Shown piece by piece: positions 18,599 through 28,095 of a stretch of 64,000 nt of DNA (positions are counted from its first letter, which is position 1; the number at the start of each line of letters is the position of its first letter). Both the position numbers and the translations under genes were made by a program. The stretch lies in contig CAZIKF010000013.1 of assembly GCA_964539825.1 (NCBI GenBank), forward strand, positions 1 to 64,000. The letters are read 5' to 3'. Origin of the DNA: CAZIKF01 sp964539825 (GTDB lineage Bacteria; Muiribacteriota; UBA6191). A model generated the notes under the pieces. That model searched no databases and was not told where the DNA came from. It was given only the letters and a program-made list of their open reading frames with translations.

Positions 18599-20077
18599 AT
18601 GAGGCAAAAGATCAAATTGCGGATTTTCCTGCTTTCCCTGGGAGTGCTGCTGCTTGGCTGTGGGGCATCTACAGGAACCGGTCAGGACTCCATAACTTCC
18701 AGCTCGCAGCAGAGAAATCTATCGGTGGATGAAATTCTGGCGGTGGATGATATTATTGTAGGTGGGAGTGTCACGATCGGCACCTCCCTGGATCCTGTCA
18801 GCGGAGCACTGGCGAATCCCATTCCTTTTCAAGCACTTGAGACGGGTAATGACGGGAAAACAATTCCCTTTTCCATAAGCTTGAGCCAGGCATTAAGTAC
18901 GATTTTTGTGCAGGTGAGCGGGGGAAGGGAAGGTGCTGGCGGACCTCAGCTGGATGCACAGACCAGGTTTACGGGTCTCCTTGACCTGGTCCCTGGATCC
19001 TCAACTGTCCAGGCTAAAAGGATCAATATCACTCCTTTTACTTCTTTGATCGCCTCAGCGAAGTCGCGCTCCCCGCAGATCTCTACTACCAACCTTGTTT
19101 CCGAGGCCCTCAATCAATTCTTACAGAGTTCTGGAGGAGGAACGCTGAATTTCAACTCGCAGTCCTACCAGGGCTTAACCACCGCGCAGGGAGAGCCTGA
19201 GGGGAATGCCGCCGTTTTACAGATGATGAATGAGATGATTCGTATCGCGGCGAATTCCTCAGCGGGAGCCTTACCGGCGGATCGAGTGTCCAGTTTTTTG
19301 AGGCATACTACGGGTCCGGCTGATGCGGGAGTTTTCTTTGAAGGAAGTCCCGTGTTTAGAGAAATAAGCCTGGTCGCCGCGAATTTGTCTGCGAATACAA
19401 CTACTTACGGTGAATTTTTTAGCTCTGCCCTTTCGAAATTTTCAACGGATTCAGAGCTATCTTTTAAACCCTCAGGATTTCTTTCTCGACCCCTGGGCTC
19501 TAATTTCGTCCAGATCAGTTCCTCCTTGCAGATTGACTCCACCACTGTCGAGATCAAGAGAGTGATCGGGGCTGTGGCATATGTTGAAGCCTCGCAGGGG
19601 GGAGTGGCTGTATTAACGGCGGTTCCAGATCGGATTCGAATGGACCTGCGAAGCAATCTCTACGAATCCAATCTACAAACCAATTTATTTTTACGTGTTG
19701 AAAAGAGTACGGACAATCTTCTGGAAGTGCTCATTGATCCCGTAGAGCTTCTCACTACCCTTCCCGCTGAAATTCGATTTCCCAGTGGAGCGGAGATTAC
19801 CGGCAGGAGAGTTCAGCCCAATGGAAACATCATCCAGGTCACCATTCAAAACGAATCAGAGGATCGTTTCAGCAGTGAAACCGATTATCTGGATCTGGAT
19901 CTGAAAACCCTTAGAATGAAAGCGGAAGATGCTGCGGGCTCCGCATTGCCCTCCCTTGAGGGAGATACTTTTGAGGTAGAAATCCGATTCGGAAAGGGGA
20001 TCTTGTTTCTGGCGGATGGTTTTGGATCTACTTTTTCTTCCATAGTAGTTAGCTCGGCCACGGTAATTTCTCCTTGA
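18599..20077 (+). CDS. Large putative lipoprotein
   Basis: 492 aa from ATG 18599. An upstream in-frame TTG at 18560 is possible, but the ATG places the signal sequence and lipobox (LLLGCGAS) correctly at the N-terminus. The mature protein is Ser/Thr/Gly-rich and beta-prone throughout. The beginning has SVTIGTSLDPVSG, which resembles Ig- or carboxypeptidase-regulatory-like folds of surface lipoproteins. A 40-bp gap separates it from the barrel-like protein at 20119, so the pair may be one envelope unit. Function unknown. Confidence 0.7.
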   Translation: MRQKIKLRIFLLSLGVLLLGCGASTGTGQDSITSSSQQRNLSVDEILAVDDIIVGGSVTIGTSLDPVSGALANPIPFQALETGNDGKTIPFSISLSQALSTIFVQVSGGREGAGGPQLDAQTRFTGLLDLVPGSSTVQAKRINITPFTSLIASAKSRSPQISTTNLVSEALNQFLQSSGGGTLNFNSQSYQGLTTAQGEPEGNAAVLQMMNEMIRIAANSSAGALPADRVSSFLRHTTGPADAGVFFEGSPVFREISLVAANLSANTTTYGEFFSSALSKFSTDSELSFKPSGFLSRPLGSNFVQISSSLQIDSTTVEIKRVIGAVAYVEASQGGVAVLTAVPDRIRMDLRSNLYESNLQTNLFLRVEKSTDNLLEVLIDPVELLTTLPAEIRFPSGAEITGRRVQPNGNIIQVTIQNESEDRFSSETDYLDLDLKTLRMKAEDAAGSALPSLEGDTFEVEIRFGKGILFLADGFGSTFSSIVVSSATVISP

Positions 20078-20118
20078 AGCCCCATTGGATCCTGTTTTCT
20101 GGCCGATAGGGATTTTGT

Positions 20119-21105
20119 ATGAGTCTCTACCTTCGATTTTTATCAGGGTTTATTTTCTGTGCCCGGCTTTGCGGCAGTACTCTTGATCTGGTGGGGGCTA
20201 TGCCCAATGCCTACCTTCTCCCCCGGGGGCAGTATGAGGCAACCCTGAAATATCACAGGGTGAATTCAGCCCTGGATATCCTCAACTTCAGAGACTTATC
20301 CAATTCGAATTCGGAAACTATTGGGGATATGGAGGGGATGGGGCTGGGATTAAATTTCGGCATTTCACCCAATCTAACCCTGCTCTATGATCGTGATTTT
20401 AATGAGTATGATTTTGGTCGCGGAATTCTCAAAGTAGAGACCGAAGACCTTTCGCTGAGAAGAAATCTTCGAGTTTTTCCCGGTTTGCACCAGGTTCTAT
20501 CCATGCAAATTGGATATCGTAAGAATAAGGGAAGCGGTCTTAACAAGCTCTTTTCAAACGTTACCTTCAATAATGCGAGTTTCACGCTGAGCCCCACTCG
20601 CAAGATAGAGTTTGGCGGAGTGGGTGATGGGGAAAAGAGCATATCCTTAATGCTGAGTAGAGATTTTAGGAATAAATGGACAGGTACCCTCTACGGAGAG
20701 TGGGGACACGCACAAATTACGAACCAGTTGCGCACGGATCTTCCCGTAAATGAACTACAGGAAGTTCTGGATGTTTTGGAGTATAGGCAGACACGCAAAG
20801 AAGCCGGCTATGTTCTCCAGTATCAGATGGATAAAAAGAATCTTCTATCCTTCCATTACAGGTATCTACTTCTGAACAGAGACAAAGATGTAAGTGATCC
20901 AGTTCGTGTGAATGAAATTCTAAAGGGGCGTTACCAATTACAGACCGATCCCCGTCGATATTGGTTTGTAGAGGGAAAATATTCCAAGAATCAGTTTGTA
21001 GGGGATCATTCCTTTCTTTATAACAAGAGGGTGGCATCGCGCTCTTCCAGAAATTATGGGCATCTTAGTTTCGGATATACTTTTCGATATGGTTTTGGAG
21101 GGTAG
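20119..21105 (+). CDS. Predicted outer-membrane beta-barrel protein
   Basis: 328 aa with a signal peptide (FLSGFIFCARLCGS). The mature sequence shows alternating amphipathic strands with aromatic girdles (YEATLKYHRVNS; GLGLNFGISPNLTLLYDRDF; MQIGYRKNKG) and ends with strands HLSFGYTFRYGFGG. Terminal aromatic residues are typical of BAM substrates, though the last residues here are Gly. No specific family recognised. Its position after the lipoprotein suggests a partner function. Confidence 0.65.
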   Translation: MSLYLRFLSGFIFCARLCGSTLDLVGAMPNAYLLPRGQYEATLKYHRVNSALDILNFRDLSNSNSETIGDMEGMGLGLNFGISPNLTLLYDRDFNEYDFGRGILKVETEDLSLRRNLRVFPGLHQVLSMQIGYRKNKGSGLNKLFSNVTFNNASFTLSPTRKIEFGGVGDGEKSISLMLSRDFRNKWTGTLYGEWGHAQITNQLRTDLPVNELQEVLDVLEYRQTRKEAGYVLQYQMDKKNLLSFHYRYLLLNRDKDVSDPVRVNEILKGRYQLQTDPRRYWFVEGKYSKNQFVGDHSFLYNKRVASRSSRNYGHLSFGYTFRYGFGG

Positions 21106-21135
21106 GGGGCAGAGAATTATCAAATCTGATGCGGT

Positions 21136-21164
21136 TTGACAGTAGCTGAGGGCCTCTATACAAT
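21136..21164 (+). promoter_or_regulatory. Sigma-70-type promoter of tRNA-Arg
   Basis: TTGACA (21136-21141), a 17-bp spacer and TACAAT (21159-21164) match the consensus well. The predicted transcription start is about 21171, just ahead of the mature tRNA 5' end at 21179. This indicates a conventional housekeeping sigma factor. Confidence 0.8.
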
Positions 21165-21178
21165 GGCGCCTGGATTTT

Positions 21179-21252
21179 GCTTTCGTAGCTCAGCTGGATA
21201 GAGCACTTGTTTCCTAAACAAGGGGTCGCAGGTTCGAGTCCTGCCGAGAGTA
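21179..21252 (+). tRNA. tRNA-Arg (anticodon CCT)
   Basis: The cloverleaf folds fully. Acceptor GCTTTCG pairs with CGAGAGT (two G-U pairs), the D stem is GCTC/GAGC, the anticodon stem is CTTGT/ACAAG with loop TTCCTAA (anticodon CCT, reads AGG), the variable loop has 5 nt, and the T arm is GCAGG-TTCGAGT-CCTGC. The discriminator is A, and CCA is not encoded (TTAC follows). Confidence 0.95.
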
Positions 21253-21257
21253 TTACA

Positions 21258-21296
21258 AAGGGATTCTGCGCCTGCGGAGTCCCTTCTTCAACTCTA
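21258..21296 (+). terminator. Hairpin terminator after tRNA-Arg
   Basis: AAGGGATTC (21258-21266) pairs with GAGTCCCTT (21277-21285), with one wobble, around a 10-nt loop. A short pyrimidine-rich tail (CTTCAACTCT) follows. The T tract is weak, but the position fits. Confidence 0.6.
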
Positions 21297-21358
21297 TGGG
21301 ATCAGGATTGGAAGAGAGAATGGAGAGCCGGTTCCATTCTCCGGAAAATGGTTAGCAC

Positions 21359-23905
21359 ATGACTCAAAGATTTAGAATCACAAGTACTTTATTTTCCTTC
21401 TATCTTGTCCTTTGTACCTCTTTTACAGAGCCCATTGGTCAAGTCGCTGACCCATCCCGGGCAAATATCCGGTCCATGCAGGTTTCAGAGTCTTCCCAGG
21501 GACTGCAGGGCGAGGCCGCTAAAAGAGGAGAATCAGCTCGAGGAGTAGAGAGTGATTCGCGCAATTCCAGGATTCCAGGTGAGGATGCTTCTGTAGAGGT
21601 CACCATAAGCGCTCCGGTCATGGAGGTAAAAAGCAGTCCTTTGATGCCTACTATCGCCTATCTTGCCTCCCGGGAGCCAGTGCTATTTGAGAATATCGAC
21701 CTTTCCTCCCTGCGAAGATTCGGTGATGAAATCTTTGATATTCTCCCGGGCGACAGGTCCCGTTTGAGCCTTCAACAGGCGGTTGTTCCTGACTCATATC
21801 GTCTTGGGCCCGGGGATGAGCTAGAGGTTCATTTTTGGAATCAGACACAAAATGAAATGCTGCGCTCCACCGTAAGCCAGGACGGGCGCATCGCTTTTCC
21901 CCTGGCAGGGGAAGTTTCAGTAGCCGGGGTAGTGCATGGTGAGTTGAGAAATGTTCTACTAAACCAGTTGCGAAGGTACTATACGGAAATTGATCTCTCC
22001 TTTCGGATCTTGCGCTTGAGGACCTTTCCAGTCTTTCTCACGGGAGAGGTCGAGCGGCCTGGAATGGTCATAGCTAATGCCCTGATGTCTCCGATTCGAT
22101 TGTTGATGTTCCAGGGAGGGCCTGGTCCCAGGGGAAGCTTTCGCTCCTTTCACCAGATCCGATCTGGAAAAATTGTGCAGACCTTTGATTTGTATTCCCT
22201 ACTCATGGAAGGTCTTGTAAACACCAATGTTTATTTTCAGCCCGATGATGTTCTACACATACCCCTGGCCAAGCGCAGAGTAGCTCTATTAGGAGCAATT
22301 CGACGACCAGGAATATTTGAACTGGAGGAAGGGGAGAGTCTTCAGAAACTACTTAAATTTGGCGGAGGTTTTGAAGGGGGGGCGGACCGAAGTCTATTGC
22401 AGGTTATTCGCTTCAACTTGAAGGGTCAGGCCATGATTGAAGACCTGGATTCAAAAGTATATGGAAGTACCCTGCTCGGTGATGGGGATGTGGCCATAGC
22501 CCATATCATTCAGCAGCCCATTCAAAACAAAGTTCAGGTTGATGGCCATGTGTTTCGCCCCGGTATTTTTGAATGGACAGACGGCCTGAATGTGGCGAAG
22601 TTAGTAGAAAAAGCCCAGGGATTGCCTTCAGACGCGTATTTACAAAGAGCTGAACTATTCAGGTCCCTTTTGGAAAAAGCGACTTTTAGACTCAATGAAG
22701 CCTTGAGTAGTAGATCCTCAGAAGAAATCATCCCCCTGAATCTATCCCATGAGTTGTCGGGCAAAGAGAGTACGCCGGTACGGCCCGGGGATCGACTGGT
22801 GGTGTATTCACTGGAACAAGTACAAACGATGCCATCGGTAGAAGTGGTAGGATCCGTGAACCTGCCCGGAGATTATCCTCTTTATGGAAAGACTCGGGTT
22901 GCGGATATTCTCTTTTTGGCTCAACTCAATGAATCTTCGTATATGCTTCGGGGGGAAATCCATCGAAGAGGCTCGGGGGGTATAGAGGTATTGCCCTTTC
23001 ATCTGGAAAATGCGATTAAAGAAGATTTCAAGGAAAATTTACTACTGGAGAATGGCGATATTATCTCCATCTTTAGTGATCCGGAACGCATGAATGAGGG
23101 GAAAGTTTATTTGCAAGGAATGGTTCAGTTTCCGGGCACTTACCCGTTTCAAATGGGAGAGCGTCTGGCGGATGTTCTGAAGAGAGCCGGCGGAATACGT
23201 CAAGAGGGGTATCTGCGCGCGGCCAGGTTCCTCAGGCAGAGTGTTCGAGAGCGTCAAATCCTGGCACGTGACGAGTATATAGCCCAGGAGCGATCCCGGC
23301 TTGAGAGTTTAAAAGTAGAGATCACCCAGCAAGAGATCGATGATAAAGAGAGAAAACGGTCTCTTTCAGGCGTAGACCAGGTCACAACCCTGGTAGACAG
23401 GCTTGCTGGCTCCGACATTTTGGGGAGAATTCAGCTGGACTTCAGGGGTGTTTCTACCCTTGAGGAGATCAAGATTTCAGAAATGAATATTTCATTAGAG
23501 GATGGGGATGTCTTTGAGGTTCCGGGAATCCCTTCGGAGGTGACTATTCTGGGGCAGGTCTATTCACCGAGTACAGTTCTTCATCGAAAGAATCTGAAGC
23601 TCAATGACTTTCTTTCTCTTGCGGGCGGATTCACCGAATTTGCGCATAAGGAGAGTATTTATATTCTCAAGGCAGACGGTTCTGCCACCCCTGCCAGAAA
23701 AGCCCGGACCAAAACCCGCCACCTGGCTTACGTAAAAGGGGCGCTGGGCGAGGATTCCTCCTCTTATCGGTACGTGGTTGAACCTGGGGATACAATTGTG
23801 GTTCCAGCTAAGTTGAGAATGCGTCATGACCGATTTCAACGCACCCTGGATGCTGTGTATAAGTCCGCTATTTCCGTAGGCGCTCTGGCGGGGTTATTCA
23901 AGTGA
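21359..23905 (+). CDS. Polysaccharide export protein with multiple SLBB domains (Wza-like)
   Basis: 848 aa. A signal sequence (about 8-25) is followed by a linker, then the Poly_export (BexD/CtrA/Wza) domain: YRLGPGDELEVHFWNQ at about 145-160 and VSQDGRIAFPLAGEVSVAG. At least four further SLBB-type segments follow (for example VFLTGEVERPGMV, VALLGAIRRPGIFEL, VQVDGHVFRPGIFEW, VEVVGSVNLPGDYPL, VYLQGMVQFPGTYPF, VTILGQVYSPSTVL), more than the two or three of Wza. A coiled-coil insertion lies near 635-665. Such proteins form the outer-membrane/periplasmic exit channel for capsule or exopolysaccharide. No Wzc or glycosyltransferase cluster is adjacent. The start at 21359 is ATG. Confidence 0.88.
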   Translation: MTQRFRITSTLFSFYLVLCTSFTEPIGQVADPSRANIRSMQVSESSQGLQGEAAKRGESARGVESDSRNSRIPGEDASVEVTISAPVMEVKSSPLMPTIAYLASREPVLFENIDLSSLRRFGDEIFDILPGDRSRLSLQQAVVPDSYRLGPGDELEVHFWNQTQNEMLRSTVSQDGRIAFPLAGEVSVAGVVHGELRNVLLNQLRRYYTEIDLSFRILRLRTFPVFLTGEVERPGMVIANALMSPIRLLMFQGGPGPRGSFRSFHQIRSGKIVQTFDLYSLLMEGLVNTNVYFQPDDVLHIPLAKRRVALLGAIRRPGIFELEEGESLQKLLKFGGGFEGGADRSLLQVIRFNLKGQAMIEDLDSKVYGSTLLGDGDVAIAHIIQQPIQNKVQVDGHVFRPGIFEWTDGLNVAKLVEKAQGLPSDAYLQRAELFRSLLEKATFRLNEALSSRSSEEIIPLNLSHELSGKESTPVRPGDRLVVYSLEQVQTMPSVEVVGSVNLPGDYPLYGKTRVADILFLAQLNESSYMLRGEIHRRGSGGIEVLPFHLENAIKEDFKENLLLENGDIISIFSDPERMNEGKVYLQGMVQFPGTYPFQMGERLADVLKRAGGIRQEGYLRAARFLRQSVRERQILARDEYIAQERSRLESLKVEITQQEIDDKERKRSLSGVDQVTTLVDRLAGSDILGRIQLDFRGVSTLEEIKISEMNISLEDGDVFEVPGIPSEVTILGQVYSPSTVLHRKNLKLNDFLSLAGGFTEFAHKESIYILKADGSATPARKARTKTRHLAYVKGALGEDSSSYRYVVEPGDTIVVPAKLRMRHDRFQRTLDAVYKSAISVGALAGLFK

Positions 23906-23939
23906 CAGGCCAGACAGGAAAGAATATACTGTTGAGTCT

Positions 23940-24200
23940 ATGCGCATAACCGAAGAGTTAATACGCCAAATCGTTCTTGAGGTAGTTGATAAGATCGAAC
24001 GGCTCAGGAAAGAAGCGGCAGTGAAGGAGTCTCCCCTGGTGGAAACCTTTTCCGGTAAGTTGTTAACCGCTTCCGATGTGGAGTTTTTCCGCCGAAACCA
24101 GGTCGAGATTCTACGGATTTCCAAGACCGTCGTAATAACTCCACTGGCAAAGGAACGGTGCTCTGACCTGGATCTGATTCTAGAAGGATTCTCAGGGTGA
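23940..24200 (+). CDS. Small protein with encapsulation-peptide-like helix; likely BMC accessory factor
   Basis: 86 aa. The N-terminal 20 residues (RITEELIRQIVLEVVDKI) form an amphipathic helix of the kind that targets cargo into microcompartments. A similar helix starts the BMC aldehyde dehydrogenase in this window (STEEIARIVTRVVDQL). The rest (GKLLTASDVEFF...ISKTVVITPLAKERC) resembles, from memory, a short (L/V)IT-DV...(V/I)TPLA module seen in BMC-locus proteins. It lies 8 kb from the BMC operon and overlaps hemW by 4 bp (GTGA). The start codon is ATG at 23940. The BMC link is inference from sequence pattern. Confidence 0.6.
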   Translation: MRITEELIRQIVLEVVDKIERLRKEAAVKESPLVETFSGKLLTASDVEFFRRNQVEILRISKTVVITPLAKERCSDLDLILEGFSG

Positions 24201-25384
24201 GCCTGGGCCGGGATACCGGCTCCAAATTGGTGGATCCGCTTCAAAGCTTGCGACTTCGCGAAGAATTCCAAGGTCTTTATATTCATGTACCGTTTTGCTC
24301 TTCGCGTTGTTCTTATTGCGACTTCGCTACCGATCTTGAAGCGGGATCCGACCGGCAAGATTATCTGGATGGATTATGCGATGAAATGGAGAATTATGCC
24401 CATCTTTCCCTGCGCATTGACACCATTTATTTCGGAGGCGGGACCCCTTCCCTTTTGAAGCCTTCGACGATCCATAGAATTATTGAGAAGGTAAGAAATA
24501 CCTGGAGGGATTCCCCAATTGATGAAGTTACCCTCGAGTCCAATCCGGAAACTCTCGATCCTGATTCCGTTAAATCTTTTATAGCTGCCGGGATTAATCG
24601 GTTTTCAGTGGGGATACAGACCTTTTGTGAGAATGAGCTAAGAGTGCTTGGAAGAAAGCATTTGAGTTCCCAAAATCATCTAGCTTTGCAGACTTTACAG
24701 GAGCAGGGGGTGAGATTTAACACGGATCTGATGGTCGGGATTCCCCTTCAGACGCGCGCGAGTGTTGATAAAAATCTGCAATATCTTCAGGGTTACGAGG
24801 CCTCACATATCAGTGTTTACATGCTTAGCGTTGAAGAAGGCGCTCCCTGGTTCGAGGCCATCAAAAAGGAAAAGCTCAGGCCCCTGGAAGAGAAACTTGC
24901 CGTAGAGCTCTATCGTCACTGTATTGATAGGCTGCATTCAAAGAACTTATGCCACTACGAAGTATCAGCATTTGCCAGACAGGGTGAGGAGTGCAGGCAT
25001 AATTTAAAGTATTGGAAAAATTGGGAATTTCTAGGCCTGGGTCCTTCTGCTGCGAGCTATCTCGATTGTAGAAGATTTCAAAACCAGAGGACCTTAAAAA
25101 AATGGATTTCTCAGCTTAAAGGGCAAGAACCGTATGAAAATTTTGCGCACATTAGTTCAAAAAATGCTATTTTAGACACGATTATGTTAAGATTTCGCCT
25201 GATGGAAGGTCTACAAGCCTCCCAGCTAGAGGAGTGGGAAGAGCACTTCCCCACACTGCGGATTTTTCATCGCTTGAGTAAGCTCCAGGAACGGGGGCTC
25301 ATCAAAAAGCAGGCTATGCGCTACCGCCTCACTGATCAAGGACTTCTATTCGCGAACGAGGTTTTTCTGGAGTTTCTGGACTGA
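24197..25384 (+). CDS. hemW: HemW-like radical SAM protein (heme chaperone; coproporphyrinogen oxidase-like)
   Basis: 395 aa. The radical SAM cluster motif CSSRCSYC (C34, C38, C41) follows LYIHVPFC, the HemW/HemN signature. Next come YFGGGTPSLL, TLESNPET, RFSVGIQTF and HHLxxGxxS-type segments, ending with the HemW C-terminal winged region. HemW binds and inserts heme; it lacks the coproporphyrinogen dehydrogenase activity of HemN. Start GTG at 24197 overlaps the stop of the small upstream gene, which leaves about 27 residues before the conserved core. The 3' end overlaps the TPR gene by one base (TGATG). Confidence 0.88.
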   Translation: MSLGRDTGSKLVDPLQSLRLREEFQGLYIHVPFCSSRCSYCDFATDLEAGSDRQDYLDGLCDEMENYAHLSLRIDTIYFGGGTPSLLKPSTIHRIIEKVRNTWRDSPIDEVTLESNPETLDPDSVKSFIAAGINRFSVGIQTFCENELRVLGRKHLSSQNHLALQTLQEQGVRFNTDLMVGIPLQTRASVDKNLQYLQGYEASHISVYMLSVEEGAPWFEAIKKEKLRPLEEKLAVELYRHCIDRLHSKNLCHYEVSAFARQGEECRHNLKYWKNWEFLGLGPSAASYLDCRRFQNQRTLKKWISQLKGQEPYENFAHISSKNAILDTIMLRFRLMEGLQASQLEEWEEHFPTLRIFHRLSKLQERGLIKKQAMRYRLTDQGLLFANEVFLEFLD

Positions 25385-27888
25385 TGGATCCCTTTGCAAT
25401 TCAAACTGGGGAAAAGGACTTTCAACGTAAGATTGGACCCGCTGCAATCGCGCCGTCCATGTCCTTTTTCGTCTGGGGCAGCGGGCAGCTTTATAATGGA
25501 GAAAGCCGCAAAGCCGCGATTTTTTTCACGGGCCAGTTTGTCGCATTTCTATACCTCTGGGACTATTACAATCAATACCTGGTCTACCAGGTAATGGTTT
25601 CCCACCTGGGAGACTTTCTCTACAGTTTCCTTATTTTCCTCTTTAGCTTTGGTGTTCTCTTTGTATGGATTTATAATCTATTTGACGCCCATCGCATGGC
25701 TAGTTTCTTGGATTTTATTTCTCATAAGAGTCCCACTGCTGAAGATCTTGAGGAAATTCAAGGCTGGGATTTCGAGGTGGATCATCGAAACAGGGATAAA
25801 GTAATTCCCTGGGGCTCAGCTTTCGTCTATGTGGTTTCAGTATTAGTTCTGATCAAGTACGTTTTTAGTCCATCTCAGTCTGAAATTGAGCTCCTGGTGC
25901 GCCGGGTACAGGAGCGGCCAGGAGGTGTTACTCAGAGACTGGAACTCGCTGGTTATTATGCGCGCAACGGCAAGGTTCGACACGCGATCGTAGAGGTAGA
26001 AGAGTTTCTGGTTACCTATGGCACAACCCTCAAATTTGAAGAACGTCAGCAGCTTGGTAACTTTCTACAGAATCACCGCTCTCAACTAAAAGAAACAGCA
26101 TTCGTCACTGAGAAGGTCCTTGAGCCTGAAGATGCCACAGACTGGGTAGGGTTAAATGAAAAATTGCCCTTTAAGGCCTTTGAAAATAGGGCTATTGGAT
26201 TCCTGGCACGACAAAAGGATCATCCAGTCTTAGTGTCTCTACTGGTCAATGAGTACATGCAAAGATCTTCATGGCAGAAGGCCCGCAACCTTTTATCCTC
26301 CGCAATGCGCTCTCGTCCCCACGATCCCCTTCTGATTCAGAGTTTGAACCGTGTGGAGGAAGAGCTGAGAAAGGGAAGGGAAAAGACTCAAAAACTGGGG
26401 TTACAAAAGCGAGCCTTCACCGAGGCGGTAACTTATTATCAACAGGAGAAATTCAGTGAATCAAAGAATGCCCTCGATCGATATTTTCACCTGGAAGGGG
26501 ATTCTAAAGAAGCGTATCTTCTAGCTAATGCCAACCTGATAAAAACGGGTGATTTTAAAGGTGCGACCGAACTGCTTCGCAAGGCTTTGGGCAAGTACTC
26601 CGAAGATGCGATGCTGCGCTATTTTCTTGGCAAAGCCTACTATGGAAAGAAAGAATACAAGAATGCGGTTGAACATTTTCACCAGGCGGCCAAACTAAAA
26701 TCAGACGATCCAGAAATCTTTAAAAACCTTGCCATTGCCTATAAGAAACTAGGAAATTATGCACAGGCTATCGTGTGGTATCGACGAGCTCTTCAGTTAA
26801 AAAAGGACAATCCGGCTTTATTGTTCCTTCTGGGTTACGCGCAATTTAAAAATCGAGATCAAGCTCATGCCCTGGAAACCTACCGAAAACTCACTCGTCT
26901 TTATCCTCAGTATCCGGAACTTGATTATTACAGAGCGCTTGTTGAGGAGCAAAACGGCTTGCTGATTGGGGCCCGTGATTCACTTCGTAACGTGAAAAAA
27001 ACATCGCCTTTCTTTGAGCAGTCGAGACAAAAGATTGACTACCTGACTTCAAAAATCTCAAAGATTAAATCCAAAAAGGATGGGAAGAAGGCAGGGGAGA
27101 CGATTGAGCAGGTTCCCCATTGGCTGGAGAGTTCAGCGAACCAGAATGTAAATTCTCGTCAGAATGTAGCCCAGACAATTGGAGGGGTTAGCGAAGCCGT
27201 GACCCGCATAGATAAAATCGCAGCTCTCCTGAAAAATGCGGAAATATTGGTTGTACAGGAAAAGTGGTCGGAGGCGCGTCAGGGATTTTCAGAAATTCTG
27301 GCTCTGGATGGGAATCATTTCTACTCCCTCAAGCAAATTGGAAAAATCCTATTGGAAAGGGAGGGGAATTACGAAAAGGCCTCTGAATATTTCAGTAGAG
27401 CTCTCACCCTAAAGCCAAATGATGTCTGGCTCAATGTAGCCATGGGAGTGAGTTCCAAAGCCATGGATAATGTCGATGATGCCATCAAATATTTTGAACA
27501 TGCTATTGAAATGGACTCTGCCAATCTAAATGCGAATTTCAATCTGGCTCTCCTTTATGAAGACCAGAACCGTTTGGAGGAGGCTAAGGAATACTATGCC
27601 AGGGTATTATCGAATCACCCGGGTCATCAGCTGAGTTATAACTACCTGGGGGACCTTCATTATAATGAAGGAGATTTTGGCAGAGCGGCTCGAATGTACC
27701 GGGAGTTTTTGCGCCTAGCCCCTGAAAATATCGGAATTACCTTTAAGCTTGCACTTTGTCAGGAGCGTGCCGCAGATTATTCCGGTTCTCTGCAGACACT
27801 AAATCAATTACGGGATAGAGTTCGTGGCGAAGCAGTCATGGAAGAGGAAATCCTGGCTGTAATTCGTAGAGTTGAGGCAAACCTTTAA
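25384..27888 (+). CDS. Membrane-anchored TPR repeat protein
   Basis: 834 aa. The first 190 residues hold membrane helices (roughly 35-53, 62-100 and 140-160), including a TM2-like motif (MSFFVWGSGQLYNGESRKA) resembling small two-helix membrane proteins. The rest is a long array of TPR units, best seen at about 340-510 (DAMLRYFLGKAYYGKKEYKN and following) and 620-800 (NLNANFNLALLYEDQNRLEE). The repeats probably face the cytoplasm or periplasm as a scaffold. Translational coupling to hemW (1-bp overlap) is notable but does not reveal the function. Confidence 0.8.
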   Translation: MDPFAIQTGEKDFQRKIGPAAIAPSMSFFVWGSGQLYNGESRKAAIFFTGQFVAFLYLWDYYNQYLVYQVMVSHLGDFLYSFLIFLFSFGVLFVWIYNLFDAHRMASFLDFISHKSPTAEDLEEIQGWDFEVDHRNRDKVIPWGSAFVYVVSVLVLIKYVFSPSQSEIELLVRRVQERPGGVTQRLELAGYYARNGKVRHAIVEVEEFLVTYGTTLKFEERQQLGNFLQNHRSQLKETAFVTEKVLEPEDATDWVGLNEKLPFKAFENRAIGFLARQKDHPVLVSLLVNEYMQRSSWQKARNLLSSAMRSRPHDPLLIQSLNRVEEELRKGREKTQKLGLQKRAFTEAVTYYQQEKFSESKNALDRYFHLEGDSKEAYLLANANLIKTGDFKGATELLRKALGKYSEDAMLRYFLGKAYYGKKEYKNAVEHFHQAAKLKSDDPEIFKNLAIAYKKLGNYAQAIVWYRRALQLKKDNPALLFLLGYAQFKNRDQAHALETYRKLTRLYPQYPELDYYRALVEEQNGLLIGARDSLRNVKKTSPFFEQSRQKIDYLTSKISKIKSKKDGKKAGETIEQVPHWLESSANQNVNSRQNVAQTIGGVSEAVTRIDKIAALLKNAEILVVQEKWSEARQGFSEILALDGNHFYSLKQIGKILLEREGNYEKASEYFSRALTLKPNDVWLNVAMGVSSKAMDNVDDAIKYFEHAIEMDSANLNANFNLALLYEDQNRLEEAKEYYARVLSNHPGHQLSYNYLGDLHYNEGDFGRAARMYREFLRLAPENIGITFKLALCQERAADYSGSLQTLNQLRDRVRGEAVMEEEILAVIRRVEANL

Positions 27889-27929
27889 GACCTCAATTTA
27901 ACTCCTAATTTCCCCTCTCCCTAATCCTA

Positions 27930-27943
27930 TTTGCTATAGCAAA
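27930..27943. promoter_or_regulatory. Perfect 14-bp palindrome upstream of rpiB-upp-metK
   Basis: TTTGCTATAGCAAA is self-complementary and lies about 150 bp upstream of rpiB in an otherwise featureless 207-bp intergenic region. A second small hairpin (TGTGG-tagtat-CCACA, about 28076-28091) directly precedes the rpiB start. Either could be an operator; no regulator is identifiable. Confidence 0.35.
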
Positions 27944-28095
27944 CTGTATGCCTGTTGTAGGTTCATGACCAAAAAGACCCCAGGGCAAATGAGCAAATGT
28001 GTTTGGGTATAATCCCTTTCTATCCAGGTCACCGACCGTATTGGAGCGTTCCTTATAATGCGTAATGACCATTCTTGTGGTAGTATCCACAGCCA

